DNA of 64,000 nucleotides from Lactarius indigo (GCA_025766275.1 JAFKAC010000006.1:1922001-1986000), one strand, 5' to 3'; shown: positions 49,147-61,213, counted from the first letter of the stretch. Numbers and translations: made by a program. The notes: generated by a model from the sequence alone, not told the origin.

Positions 49147-51055
49147 AGTTTATCCCTCTCTAGTTATCCATCTAGCCCATGTGTCAACTCCTGAACCACG
49201 TCGTAGACTGGGAACGAGGACGTGACAACGCAGGCGGGGAAGCGGCGTGGAGAACTACCGCTCGTTCGCAAGTTCAACGAACACTCTGGATGCCTGCTCA
49301 AGTCTGCTATGTGGGTCTGATCCGTGCTCCGACTTGCATTCTCGAATTTTGAACGCATTCTCCACAGATCTACCGACGGCGCTGGCAAGCGGCGTAGACC
49401 TAAATTTAGGGGATGCTAGTGTCGTACGTGGTCTCAATGAATATTCCGGCTAACTCTCATTCACTACCTGCTCCAGTCGGGTGGTTATTACTCGCAGGTC
49501 GATCTGGCAGATTTGCAACCCAGAGCCGGCTAGTGTCTTGCTGGAGATGCAAGTCCGTCAGCGATGGAGGGCAGGTGGAGAGGATCAAGTGGTCACAAAG
49601 CCATTGACTCGCCGATCCCCAGCCCCACGGTCTTATGTAAGCCAGTGAAGTCGCAGGTTCTACTCACCCAAGGGCAATATCGAAAAACTGCTGCCAATGC
49701 TTGGTAAAGCAGTCTGTGTTCTCTCTATCAATCAGATGAAGCTGCCTTGTGCACTGTAATGTCATATAACTATGCCATGTTTCCGGTTTACAATTCAGAT
49801 GGGCTTTAGTGGGTATTGCTGCCAAGGCGGAGTCCCACACTACCGGAGCGATCCAAAGATGGCCGAAACTTCCCACGGTATGCCAGCACGGAACGGGGGA
49901 TGGCTGGCAAGGGAAAGTTGGAGCTGGAAGAGATCAAATGTGTGCCTTGAGGTGTGCATTTTCCCCTGGAATTCCTGTCACGCAAACCACCTGGTGGGCT
50001 ACATCTCCAGTATTGGGGCCCGATACCCATCATATCGTGCCTAATATCATGCCGGGAAAAAAAAACACGGTAGGAGCCTCTAAAGTAAAAATTAAAAAAA
50101 AGTCCGTCGGAGATACTTCAAGTCACGTGCAGGCAGCGTCAGCTGAGCAGGCCCCACGCCCTGTAAGACCGAGTCATTTCATATCTCGCGGGCACGGTAT
50201 AACTGCGCAAAAGATACGCTGTGGACTTGCGGGCTGCTTGGCAAGAAATGAGACGTGACCTCGAAGGCTGGCAGGGGCATCTCGCTCAGCTAAAGACCGA
50301 CCCGACCTCAAGGCGGCAGAAGCATAACGTAGAATGTCGCCACGCAGCTGGACGCAAGGCTGGACGCTCAAAAACGCCGATTTTTGGTCCGCGATCTGTT
50401 CCCCCGTTGGACCTACCACGCTTTCCCAGAAGACGGCGAAGGCGACGCGCATGGAAGGGTATCTGACTAAAACGCCGGAAAAGGTCGCGGCGATCGTCAG
50501 GGCTGCGGAGATGGCAGGCGTTGACCGGACGTGAGTGCAAACCGTTGAGTGCACCCTCCCCTGACAGCCGACCGGACTGGCAGAACTGGTCGTGGGGTGT
50601 GCAACCGACATCGGATGCAAAGCGAGGAGAGCACTCGAATTCAGGGAAAGGAGAAAAGTAGCGCGTGGAGGGTATAGAATGCCCAGATGGTACTGTACAA
50701 TGTTAAAATAATACGCACTTTATTGTAAAGGACTTCTTCGGCTCGGATTTCGATTGAACTATTTTAAAATTCGAAAGGGCCTTTGAATATTGGTTCCCTG
50801 GCATGTGCAAACTACGTCCTACTGTAAACACTTTCTCTGGCTCGAACACGCCACACATGACTGAACCAGTATACAGTTCTGGGACTATTCAATAATGGAT
50901 CTACTCATCCATCGCGGTGTTCCTCAACTCCAGCAGAATATACGGCTTAAGGGGAATATTGTTCCACAGTACTGCTTAAACGAGTAAAACAAGGTCTTGT
51001 CGGCGCACGCGTTCTCGACTGAACACTGAGACAGCACCAAAATATCAACAAGATA
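49147..51055. other. Spacer with one weak coding candidate
   Basis: No recognised family. The only protein-like stretch is 50049-50532 (listed). From about 50650 to the minisatellite the sequence turns AT rich. Confidence 0.4.
50049..50532 (+). other. Possible small gene of unknown family
   Basis: From ATG 50049 a Lys/Ser-rich start (KKNTVGASKVKIKKKSVGD) leads into AAWQEMRRDLEGWQGHLAQL in the next frame (an apparent one-base shift near 50220). After another shift it gives DFWSAICSPVGPTTLSQKTA and KTPEKVAAIVRAAEMAGVDR, ending at a donor-like GTGAGT (50531). These pieces look coding, but their union is a guess and I recognise no domain. Confidence 0.25.
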
Positions 51056-51538
51056 TTATCTTAACAGATGCAAAAACAAACGAACCGCCTCAGTAGCCAT
51101 AATAAAGCTTGAAAATGGCTCGACAGAGTGCTCTTGAGAAAATGACGCAGTAAGGTGTTGTCGAACCTTCGTGTCAATATTTGCCTCCCGATAGTGAAGC
51201 TCAGCACGGGTTAATGCTGATTTAAGTGACATGTTTGCGAGACGTAAAGAAGTGGCATTCTTCAAGATGATTATAACAGCTTCGACAAAGGTTAAATGCG
51301 CCCTAGAAATGATAAAGTGAAATAATACCAAGGGCCAAATGATAGCGGCCAAGACGGGCGGCGGTGAGCTAGAGAGATAAATGTCATAAGTCAGGGACAA
51401 ACGGCTGTAATACAAAGATAATACATTTTTAATGGTGGGCAGTGACATAAGCTGCATCACTTTATAAAGAAGTGAGATTTTGGTGTAGTGAAAAAATGAA
51501 GAGCACGTACAAACTGGGGAACCAAAGGAAGACATCAA
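51056..51538 (-). CDS. Hypothetical protein in an AT-rich patch
   Basis: 160 codons from ATG 51538-51536 to TAA 51058-51056 stay open in a region clearly richer in A and T than the rest, where a chance frame this long is less likely. The first half is hydrophobic (VLAAIIWPLVLFHFIISRAH could be one membrane segment). The second half is polar (LKSALTRAELHYREANIDTK, QHLTASFSQEHS). No known domain is seen. It begins about 130 nt before the first clear minisatellite unit. It could be an exon of a larger gene, part of an old element, or chance. Confidence 0.35.
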   Translation of the reverse strand: MMSSFGSPVCTCSSFFHYTKISLLYKVMQLMSLPTIKNVLSLYYSRLSLTYDIYLSSSPPPVLAAIIWPLVLFHFIISRAHLTFVEAVIIILKNATSLRLANMSLKSALTRAELHYREANIDTKVRQHLTASFSQEHSVEPFSSFIMATEAVRLFLHLLR

Positions 51539-51669
51539 TTAGCAGGCCGGAAAGGAGAGAATGCACGCACATGCTCGTTAGACAGGGATGATTATGATCA
51601 ACGAAGAGTCAGAAACAAGGAATCAACAGACATAGAAGCAAGGCAAACGGCAACTCACGTTCTGTAAAG

Positions 51670-54050
51670 TCGAGACAGACATCGTTAACAGGATTGAATC
51701 AGAGTGAGGTGTGGCGGCCACTCACCAACTGGAGGATAAAAAAAGGGTGTCATCAGCGAGATTGAAATGCAGCCAGCCACAGTAGCCACTCACTTCCTGG
51801 AGAGCCAAGGACAGGAGTCGTCAGCAGGCTTGGAATGCAGCCAGACACAGCAACCACTCACTTCCTGGAGAGCAGAGGACAGGCATCGTTAGCGGGCTTG
51901 AAACGCGGCCAGGCATGGCAGCCACTCACCAACTGGAGAGCCGAGGACAGGCGTCATCAACAGGCTTGAACGCAACCAGGCACGGCAGCCACTCACTTTC
52001 TGGAGGGCCGCGGACAGACGTCATCAGCAAGCTTGAAGCGCAGCCAGCCATGGCAGCCACTCACTTCCTGGAGAGCCGAGGACAGGCGTCGTCAGTGGGC
52101 TTGAAATGCCGCCAGCCACGGTAGCCACTCACTTCCTGGAGAGCCAAGGATAGGTGTCGTCAGCAAGCTTGAAACACAGCCAACCACGGAAGCCACTCAC
52201 CAACTGGAGAGCCGGGGACAGGCGTTGTGAGCGGGATTAAAATGCAGGCCACAGCGGCCACTCACTTTCTGGAGAGCCGAGGGCAGGTGTCGTCAGTGGG
52301 TTTGAAACGCAGCCAGCCATGGTAGCCACTCACCAACTGGAGAGCCGAGGACGGCGTTGTCAGTGGGTTTGAAACACAGCCAGCCACGACAGCCACTCAC
52401 TTTCTGGAGAGCCGAGGGTAGGCGTTGTCAGTAGGCTTGAAATGCAGCTAGCCACTGCAGCCACTCACTAACTGGAGAGCCGAGGACAGGCATCGTTAGC
52501 GGGCTTGAAACGCAGCCAACCACAGGTAGCCACTTACTTCCTGGAGAGCCAAGGACAGGCGTCGTCAGCAGGATTGAAACACAGATAGCCACAGCAGCCA
52601 CTCACTTCCTGGGGAGTCAAGGACAGGTGTGGTCAGTGGGATTGAAATGCAGCCAGGAACGGCAGCCAGCTCACTTCCTGGAGAGTCAAGAACAGGTGTT
52701 GTCAGTGGGCTTGAAACGCAGCCAGCCATGACAGCCACTCACGTTCTGGAGAGCCAAGGACGGGCATCATCAACAGGCCTCAAGCTCAACCAGCCATGTC
52801 AGCCACTCACGTACTGGGGAGCCAAGGACGGGCGTTGTCAGCGGGCTTCAAATGCAACCAGCCACAGCGGCCACTCACTTCCTGGACAGCCGAGGGCAGG
52901 TGTTGTCAGCGGGCTTGAAACGCAGCCAGTCATGGTAGTCACTCACGAACTGGAGAGTCAAGGACAAGCGCTGTAAGCGGGCTTGAAACACAGCCACTCA
53001 CGGCAGCCACTCACCCACTGGAGAGCCAAGGACAGGCGCCGTCAGCGGGGTTGAAACGCAGCCAGGCACGGCAGCCACTCACTTCCTGGAGAACCGAGGA
53101 CAGGTGTCGTCAGTGGGCTTGAAACGCAGCCAGGCATGGTAGCCACTCACAAACTGGAGAGCAGAGGGCAGGTGTCATCAGTGGGCTTGAAACGCAGCTG
53201 GCCACAGGTAGCCACTCACTTCCTGGAGAGCCGAGGACAGGCGTCGTCAGTGGGCTTGAAACGCAGTCGGCCACAGCAGTCACTCACTTCCTGGAGAGCC
53301 AAGGACAGGCACCGTCAGCGGGGTTGAAATGCAGCCAGGCATGGCAGCCACTCACAAACTGGAGAACCAAGGACAGGCATTGTCAGCGGGCTTGAAATGC
53401 AGCCAGCCAAGGCAGCCACTCACTTCCTGGAGAGCCGAGGACAAGTGTTGTCAGTGGGCCTGAAAAGCAAGCCTGGCAGGGCAGCTACTCACGAACTGGA
53501 AAGCCGAGGACGGGCTTCATCAGCGAGCTTGAAACACAGCCAGGCACGGCAGCTACTCACAGACTGGAGGGATTGTCAGCAAGCTTCAAATGCAGTAAGG
53601 TACGGTTGCCGCTCACCCACTGGAGAGCCGAGGGTAGGCGTTGTCAGTGGGATTAAAACGCAGCCAGCCATAGCGGCCACTCACCAGCTGGAGAGCCGAG
53701 GATAGACATTGTCAGCGGGCTTCAAACAAAGCCAATCACAACAGCCACTCACGTTCTGGTGGGCCGAGGACAGGCATCGTCAGTAGGCTTAAAATGCAGC
53801 CAGCCACGGCAGTCACTCACAGTCCTGGAGAGCCGAGGACAGGTGTCGTCAGCAGGCTCGAAACATAGCCAGTCACGGAAGCCACTCACATACTGGAGAG
53901 CCGAGAGCAGGCGTCGTCAGCGGGCTTGAAACGTGACCAGCCACAGCAGCCACTCACAGACTGGAGGGATAGTCAGCAAGCTTCAAACGCAGTAAGGTAC
54001 GGTTACCACTCACCCACTGGAGGGGGGACCACCAGCGTGATCAGGTCAGT
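51670..54050 (+). repeat. Minisatellite, about 34 units of about 68 bp
   Basis: Units of 67-69 bp follow each other for about 2.4 kb. Each carries GCCACTCACTTCCTGGAGAG (or CACCAACTGG/CACGTTCTGG variants after CACTCAC), then CCGAGGACAGGCGTCGTCAG, then GGGCTTGAAACGCAGCCAG. Copies differ at about 10-20 percent of positions and some have small indels. Because 68 is not a multiple of 3, the open frames inside do not give one repeated peptide, so it is unlikely to encode a repeat protein. Edges are worn: degenerate traces begin near 51524 and the last unit fades at about 54050. It lies downstream of the GTPase-like gene (ends 54282) and next to the AT-rich frame at 51056-51538. Confidence 0.95.
53540..54030 (+). 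repeat. Higher-order duplication inside the minisatellite
   Basis: A shortened, unusual unit that reads CAGACTGGAGGGAT, then GTCAGCAAGCTTC and AGTAAGGTACGGTT, occurs twice, at about 53558-53616 and about 53955-54013. The spacing of about 397 bp is close to six units. This indicates that a block of several units was copied together. Confidence 0.8.
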
Positions 54051-54281
54051 CAATCTGAAATCTGTGAGTAAGAACTGGCACTCACAACCTAGAAGTTAGG
54101 CGGCATCAAACGTATGAGCTATGTACCGCAAATTAGCACAATATCAGCACTTACCCAGATGTATGGAAACGGGGCAAGACATTCCCGAACTATATCTTTG
54201 ACCTCCGAGTCGTTGCCCGTACGGGAATGGACACTGCAATGCCTGTTGTGGTCACCCATTTCTCCCCTTCAATTGGCGTGC

Positions 54282-55272
54282 TCACCGGTTCAAAGCTGTT
54301 TTAACATCCAATTCTAAATTGCTCCTCTGCGTGGACAAAAGCATCAGTGCGGTAGTCTCATCGTTCAAAGCTGCGGCCGTCGCCTCAATAAGCTCATTGC
54401 AGCGCATATCTTGCAAGTGCATTTCTGCCAAAGGAAGCATCAGTATGCAACTCTGGTATTTGTTTCTGAACCCACTTTGTAATCGCACAAATCTAATGTC
54501 GTCACCAAGGGGGCGTAGGTAGTACTCTTGAAAGTGTCCCTCCATCACTTGAGATAGGTCATCATCCGGGCTTCCAAAATCCTCCACATGGATTTGGACA
54601 TTTCGCCGGAATTGATCGAATTTTGTAAACACAACGATGACCGGGACTTGTTGTCATTCTGTCAAATATAGTCACGACTGTCAGTAGCGACCGACGCACC
54701 GTTCTGGTCGGGGCAGATACCCTTGACAAATTTGAGATCGAGCTGTGGTCGTTTATTGTCCATCGGGACACAGTACCTCAAAATATGACCATCAGTTGTC
54801 ATAATCGTGGACACTCCAGAGTCCCAAACCATATCGCATGTAATCTGTCTCCCAGTCGCTTTTCCCCGCACTTGCGTTGAATAAACTCGTTCAAAGTTTC
54901 GAGTTCTGTTATACTTCCTGACTCGATTCCACGAGAATCGTGGAAAATGTATCCCATTATGATTAGAGAACACAAGTTCGTCGTCAATTGTGTGCTTGCC
55001 TCGCTGGTTCCATCTTTAGAGGCAATCGAATAGAAGTACTATTGTCACTAACATCAATGGACGGGTCTAGTGTAGTCTGGTTGGTAGTGAGATCAAACTC
55101 GTAGATAAAAAGTTCGACGATGTACCTCCTCTCCCCCCTGGTAAATAATGGGGCTGTCTGTAGTGTCGCATACTCGTTGTAGGATCGACGTTTTGCCAGC
55201 ATTTGCCCTTCCTATAATAAGAACTCGGAACTTGATTTTTGGAACTCGACGAGGGGGTTGTTGCCGGTGCAT
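54282..55272 (-). CDS. Single-domain P-loop GTPase-like protein (agaricomycete multicopy family)
   Basis: Start at ATG 55272-55270 gives PRRVPKIKFRVLIIGRANAG with the P-loop GRANAGKTS. Introns 55125-55077 and 55052-55004 follow. Then come RGKHTIDDELVFSNHNG, FHDSRGIESGS with the G3-like DSRG, a third intron (54829-54777), VPMDNKRPQLDLKF, a fourth intron (54699-54647), and PVIVVFTKFDQF with the G4 motif TKFD. The C-terminal part (HFQEYYLRPLGDDIRFVRLQ, ALNDETTALMLLSTQRSNLE) is typical of a GTPase-like family that is expanded in many agaricomycetes. Its function is unknown. One extra base occurs near 54952, before YIFHDSRG. Stop at 54284-54282. Confidence 0.85.
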
Positions 55273-55760
55273 TGGAGCGATGGAGCAAGTTTGGGTGCCT
55301 TCTCGTACGATTTTATGCACCAAATCATCTCCAAACTTTAAAATTTGTGTTCATATCTCACGTTTGTGATGGCCAGGCACGGTAACCAACGAAAGCAACG
55401 AAATACTTGCACCAAATTCAAAAATCGAAATATGTCCGTTTTTGTCAAGTTTAGATCTCGATATATTCTTGTGGCTGAGTGGGCAACTACCAGGGAAAGG
55501 GATCTTGTTGGGAGTTGTGGCCTTTGTGACGAATTTATTTGCTATCTCATAGATAATTGTCGATATATTACTGTCCAGGAAATGTGCTCATATTGTCTAG
55601 GTCTTACTGTAGTATTAATCGTATAATCTCTATCAACTACCGCTTATTCACTGAGGATCATTCCTAGCACGCTGCGGGCTATTCCCGAAGTCATAGATCG
55701 CCTGATAAATATCCCTACAATGCTTACAGCAATGACGGTTCTCTGGTGCTATTTTTTCAG
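55273..55760. other. Short spacer, no gene seen
   Basis: AT-rich spacer between the GTPase-like gene start and the peptidase stop at 55761. The open frame on the plus strand (55345-55626) is Cys/Tyr rich with no motif. Confidence 0.4.
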
Positions 55761-57868
55761 TTAGTTTGAACCGCTAGGTTGTGCATTGTCAGGAAGTACG
55801 GGCAGCAGGCGCTTGAAGTCAGGCGTCCCAAAACCTGTGACCTACAGGGCCGAAAGTCAGCCATCATTGAAACGAAGAGCGCATAAGGCTGGCGGGACTG
55901 ACAGCATCCCATCCCACAATCGCGGAGAATCCATCAGTGTTGCAGCCCGGGTTCGAGCCGGATTTGATATCAGTGAAGCCATTCTTGCCATTTCCGTACA
56001 GCCAGGGGTTGAGGTAGCCGAGCGCGGTCTTGCGTTGCGAGACTAAGTAGTCATTGAGCAGTGAAATTATTCCCGCCACGACCTATACATCTGTGGTCAG
56101 CTGGATGCTCGAGGATGGACGACGCAGATAGGAAGGAGGAGAGAGGAGAGAGACACGCACAGGCGCGGAGCCGCTTGTGCCAGACACGAGTTTAAGGGCG
56201 CCGCCGACGACAATCGGGAATCTCAGAGCCTGGGCGGAGATGTCGGGAATTGCCCGGCTCGTAGCGCTGCACCAATCACGAACTAAGTGGGAGTCAGATC
56301 AGGCCATGGAAGTGAACGCACTTGTATGATCCTTGATACCTGTTGCCGAGGTCCCTGAGGAACTCTCCCACGGCCTGGTCTTGGTATTCGGGGCGTTCAA
56401 AGTGGTTCGAGAAGCCCCCCCCGGAGATGACTGCCGCGACTTCTTCTACCTCACCCGTCGTTCCACCGACTGCTGTGACATAGGGACCTGCGAAAGTACA
56501 AGGTGTGGTGAGTGACTCGTTCTGTACTTCCCCAGAGCCGAGAAAGAATGCCACACGTACAGGTTGCGGGGAAGAGAGGGAGGAACTGAACGGAGCCGTC
56601 CTTGGCTCTGCAATCCCCTAGGCCGACGCCGTCGTCCCCAGTCGAGATGAGCACGCTGACGCCAAGTGCCCCGAGAATAGCAAACTGGTCGCATATGTAC
56701 CTTGCATATTTCTCCGGAGCATTCCTCTCATCGACAACATACGATATACTGATCGTCCGCGGGATGTTATCTTGTTTGGTAATGTAGCCGAGCCAGGAGG
56801 CGTACGAATCGGTCTTGCCTTGCGGCCCGCGGCCGGTGCTGTAGAAGATTACCGGGATCGGATACGACATGGCCGCAGCGTACTGGATGTCGAGGCTCGC
56901 CTCATTGGCAGGCTTGTTCGGGTTATATCCCCCACTGTTGACCTGTACGACGTTGAGTACCGCATTAATCCCTTCAGTGCGGTATGTGAACATGAACTTT
57001 GCCAGGTCCTCTGGGTTCGGCCAATCATCTAGCATCCCATAAACCCCGAGCGCATTCCGGCGGTCCTTCACAGCGGGTTTATACTTCGGCCGTCTTGTAC
57101 AGCGAGCGCAGGAACGGTGGTGTGGCCCAGTAATTGTCGCGGCTCGACAGCACAGCCACAGGCTCTCCCGACGCCGACTTCTTCTGCCCCGTTGCTGCCC
57201 CGCCGGAGCGCTTGCGCGGTGTCTGCCACTGCGGGGGCTGCGTGGAAAAGTACGTCGTCGGAATTACAGTCTGCACGAGCCCGTGAAGTGCAGCAGGAAG
57301 CGCATAGCCAATCGTGCGGATGGTGGTCTCATTTGTCTTGACATGTCTGTAGAGCTGATACGACGCGCCAAGGAGAGCGTTGGCTTGGATTATGGACACG
57401 CCACTGAGAGTCAGCGTGGTGCCGCAGTGTGTCATAGAGACGGATGAGGAGGGTACGCCGTGGTATTCTAACCAGGAATCGACGAGCTCGATGGTTCCTG
57501 GGGGCGGAGAGACAAGTTCCGCAACTTGCTCCTTGGATAAATACGCGCCATATCTACATTAGAGCAGTAACACTCGTGAGTGCATGTATGAGGGAAGAAG
57601 TGGTGGAGAAAACGTGCCTTGGATGGTTGGGGTTGCTGACCTCGTATAGTGTGTCAATCAAAGCGTTCGAGCGGTGCGCCTTAAGCGCAACATAGAGGTC
57701 GATCGTGGTGCCGTTAAGTGGATCGCCGAGGCTCTCCCAGTTCTCCGGGACGGCATCCCAAGAGTGATGGACCCGCATGTCGTCCCAATGTGGTGAGAAG
57801 GGCTTCGCTAGACCAGCAAGGGAATAGGCAGCAAGGGCGGAAAGCACAGAGATCGGATGGCAGCGCAT
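55761..57868 (-). CDS. Tripeptidyl-peptidase, sedolisin (S53) family, secreted
   Basis: ATG 57868-57866 starts a signal peptide (HPISVLSALAAYSLAGL). The pro-region follows (MRVHHSWDAVPENWESLGDP, YGAYLSKEQVAELVSPPPGT). The catalytic domain shows Glu and Asp in NEASLDIQYAAAMSYP, the oxyanion Asp region STGDDGVGLGDC, GGFSNHFERPEYQ and the nucleophile in LVSGTSGSAP. The calcium site lies at the end (DIKSGSNPGCNTDGFSAIVG, then TGFGTPDFKRLLPVL), with TAA at 55763-55761. Introns: 57617-57554 (GC donor), 56560-56488, 56321-56267, 56160-56083 and 55902-55842. One extra base breaks the frame near 57086, between KTAE and YKPAVKDRRN. Such enzymes are acid-active and cut tripeptides from protein N-termini outside the cell. 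The role is nutritional or host-tissue digestion by inference. Confidence 0.93.
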
Positions 57869-60800
57869 TACCACAGGGGTCACCAAGAAGGTCTCGGCAA
57901 TACTTTGTGAAGGTTCCGGAAGTTCAGGGAACCGGTGTGAGGGCTTTTATGATGCATTTCTTTAGTAGAAAAAAAAAAAAAAAACTCGGGAGCAAAGGTG
58001 CAGTGAAAGCGTTTTGATGTTGACACGCCCAATGGAGATTGAATATTGAATATTGAATTGCCAGTGAGAGAGGATATATAGCCTGGTGAGGACCGATACG
58101 AATGGAGTACACGAACCCTCTACAATAAATATACACTGAGTAGACGCGGAGGGAAAGGCCAGGATCACGACATGGCCGCTCAGTTCCTTTCCATTCCCGC
58201 GGACATATAGTAGCCCTTAATTAGCGCTTTGGGCTCAGGACGAACCCTAGCGAAAAAAAGGCAAGACGGATTCCAGAATGAGCCCAAGATATTGCTTTAA
58301 ATGTCCAGACTCGGTGATCTGTCGGGGCAGCAGGTCTCTGGGAAGCTTGTAAAATGGCACAGATTCCCTTGCACACGGCCCTCAGTCCTTGCTCTTACTT
58401 CTCTTCAAAATTTATTTATATCGTGATGTTGTATGATCGGTCAATCGCCTGAGTCGATCTAGGTGGCGGAGCATGGGCCATGGCTTCCCTTTCGTGACCA
58501 TGATAGCTTGGAAATTAGGTGTCGACTTCGCTGACTCAAACCTTGCTTGTGCTTGTTCGTAAATACTTGACAAGAGAAATATTTTGACAGGGATGCGCCC
58601 TGGTTGGTAGGGGGCCAATATCTCAGAGAAAATAATGCCTTTTTGACAGGTGTTTTGATGTATGGGGCTGTTCTTCTTAAGCCATTTGAGCGCAAACGTG
58701 AATGGGAGCCTGAGTACGGTTTACTCACCAAAAAAACTAGGCGTTGTTCTCTTTGGGAGATTCATTGGACCAACAAGGGCGAGCCACCGATTGTGGCGGT
58801 GGCGAAAGAGGGAGCGGCGGTTACCACGTCACACGTGCGACCTCTTCCGTCAGGGTGGGAGAAATAAGTAACATTGCGACTGCGAAAAGAACTCAGTCGC
58901 GTCCCCGAACGTCTTCACTTCTCTCGTCAGGGTCTCGCCCCCGTCATGGCTCAGTGTAGCCTGTTGTCTACATTCCTCAGCTCGCCGCACTCGCGCGCAC
59001 CCTTAGACACTCAAACACAATGCATTAACAACTGAGTCAATCAATTATGCGGCGTGTCGTGAAGCGCGAAGGCGTGCACGGTACATTGCGTTGCTGATCA
59101 CTGTGGAGCAAAAGCGGGCTCACTCACCTTGTACTGGTACTCCTGACCGCACCCGTGCATGGCCCTAGGTACCTTAGAATGGCGCGTCCCCGAACACGGC
59201 AGACACTTGTATGAAGTTCTGCACGGCGCGGAGGTGTGCACGACCAGTTGCGACACTTAGCACCTACCTCAACCTGAGAGCTGACGCGGGACATTTGAGC
59301 AATGTCCCTCGGCGTCGTGACTTCCGGTCTCAACAAATGGTGGAGATTTGCAGTAGTCATTAAGTTCCTAAATCCCCATAGCTAAGATCTGAATGTACGC
59401 GGGTCTCATGAATGAAGTTGTGTTATTGTTTTGATACAATGAAACGAATCTGTACGACCTCACAAACGCGTGGATAGCGTTCCGATATTATATAATATGT
59501 GGTTTGTGTTGGTGCAACTGAGACAGAAAGAGGTGAGAAACAATTCCGGAGTCGTCGCTCACTTTTGGCAGGGCGGTCACTCAGTCGGCTCTACTCTTCT
59601 GGGCCATTCTCGACTCAGACAGGACGTTCGTCTCGCTCAATAGTCTTGCTGTATTTTTCTCCTCTTTCTTTTATTTTCCATCTGTTGGTCACTAGGCAAA
59701 TGCGGCATGGGCCGCCTCCAGTTTGGCACGAGGTGACCAGAGCACTTTTCTCCACGTGAAAAAGTGTCATGACCCTGCTCGCCACGAGACCACTGTCACC
59801 CCCGAGAGACGTTTGCGCATGATATGGACGGACGCCCGCATCTCTCTGGTACAATGTGAGAAGCCACAAAACTCTCGTTATCGGTCCAGAGTGCACTCCT
59901 GACCAAATAGCGTGGCCGGGTACGATGACAAGGTGGTCGAGGCTGGAGATTTGGGCTGCAATGTCTCTACGATGCCACAAGCCTGAGGGGGCGCGTCATC
60001 CTGTGTCGGGCTACAGTTCAGGGACCGAAGGTCGATCAAGATCGAGAACGTTAAGAGGGCTGGCAGGAGAAAACCGCTGGAGTTGATCGGGCGTGTGGGA
60101 GCACGAAGTAGTTTGAAAGGGAACAGTTCTGTGGCGCGGAAATGAGACCGGAGCGGGTAACTTCCCAGTCCGTCCTGAAGTACCTGAGGTCGCGGTCGCT
60201 GGCCACGGATGACTCGGGGGGCTCTCCGGGTTGAAGTAGTCGCTCAGTCCAGCCTACAGTCAGGCCTAGTCAGGCTCGGAGAGTCGCGGAACCATCCCGA
60301 CGTCTGGGTCCGCTCTTGGCAAGCTCTCTATCTACTGTAAAGGCATCCTGACACACTCTCCGAAGATAGAGCTTCTGTGAACTCATGCCCCTGAAATCTG
60401 GGGTTAGCTGTTGATTCCTCTTTCCTTTCGTGCTCACCGGGACCGTGTGGCCTATTCACTCGTCGTGAGAAGTCGCGGAGAACGTGGTGCCAAGCTTTTC
60501 GCACGTTAATAGCTCAAGGCACGTCTCAACCGTCCGATGACCCCTCGAAAGGCCGTCGCCGTTACAAATGTACCTCGTACTTGCAGTCGTCTCTAGCCCG
60601 ACAATTCTGATACGACAGTACGTCGACACGTTCGTGTCTGACAGAATTCCTACTCACGTTCTGTGCCTGCAAATCTCCCAGGCACCATTCCCAGCAAACA
60701 CACATAAGCCCCACCTGGCACTTCTTGGAGAGTTTCGACTCGTGGTCCTAGTTTGTGGTCCCCGTTCACCTCCTGTCGCGCCCATGAGAAGTGTAGTATG

Positions 60801-61137
60801 TATTCGCTATTATCCCTAGCGACAGCAAGCCTTACTTCGAGACCTAAATCGAGAAAGGAATGTCGGAGCAGTGACACCTCTGTTTCCCCCTCCTCTGCGT
60901 TCTCCGACTCTTGCACAATGTCGCCTGGGCCCCTACACGTTTGATCTGTTGCAACGCGGATCTTTCTCTTGGCATCACGTGGGTCGGACCGATGAAGGTC
61001 ACCACATGATCTACTACACGCGTGCATGAGAAAGAAGTAGAGCTGCAGCATGCGCTCATCTCGCACCTGTGCACTGAAACTGGGGGGCTACGTTGAATTC
61101 TGTTACCGAAAAGTGCACAATAACAGGCACTTCTTCG
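57869..61137. other. Gene-poor spacer between two divergent secreted-enzyme genes
   Basis: It contains the 5' flanks of the peptidase (minus) and the nuclease (plus). An A16 run is at 57969-57984, and TATATA at 58074-58079 may be a core promoter element of the peptidase gene. A minus-strand frame at 61066-60650 is listed separately. A frame at 58604-58867 (+) is weakly protein-like without a motif. Confidence 0.45.
60650..61066 (-). other. Weak minus-strand coding candidate
   Basis: An open frame of 138 codons includes EVSLLRHSFLDLGLEVRLAV and NSEYILHFSWARQEVNGDHK. Near its end a donor-like GTGAGT follows the codons for FAGTE. No family is recognised and no upstream start exon is evident, so it may be chance. 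Confidence 0.2.
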
Positions 61138-61144
61138 TATAAAA
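61138..61144 (+). promoter_or_regulatory. TATA box of the S1/P1 nuclease gene
   Basis: TATAAAA lies 76 nt before ATG 61214, with a pyrimidine-rich stretch (CTTGTCTTTTC) just after it. Spacing fits a short leader, usual for highly expressed secreted enzymes. Confidence 0.6.
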
Positions 61145-61213
61145 CAGGCCCTTGTCTTTTCACTTGAGCACAACTTGCGTCCCTACAACCGTCGCAGTCT
61201 CCTCACATAATCA

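Noticed and set aside
49809..50258. 149-codon plus-strand frame including upstream residues before 50049
   Set aside because: Residues before 50049 lack protein texture; only the later part is kept as a weak candidate.
51915..53705. Repeat protein encoded by the minisatellite (frames reading ESRGQASSVGLK)
   Set aside because: The unit is about 68 bp, so the frame rotates at each copy, and stops or indels interrupt every frame within a few units.
51670..54050. CRISPR array
   Set aside because: The repeats are long, adjacent and without unique spacers, the units vary along their whole length, and the genome is eukaryotic. It is a minisatellite.
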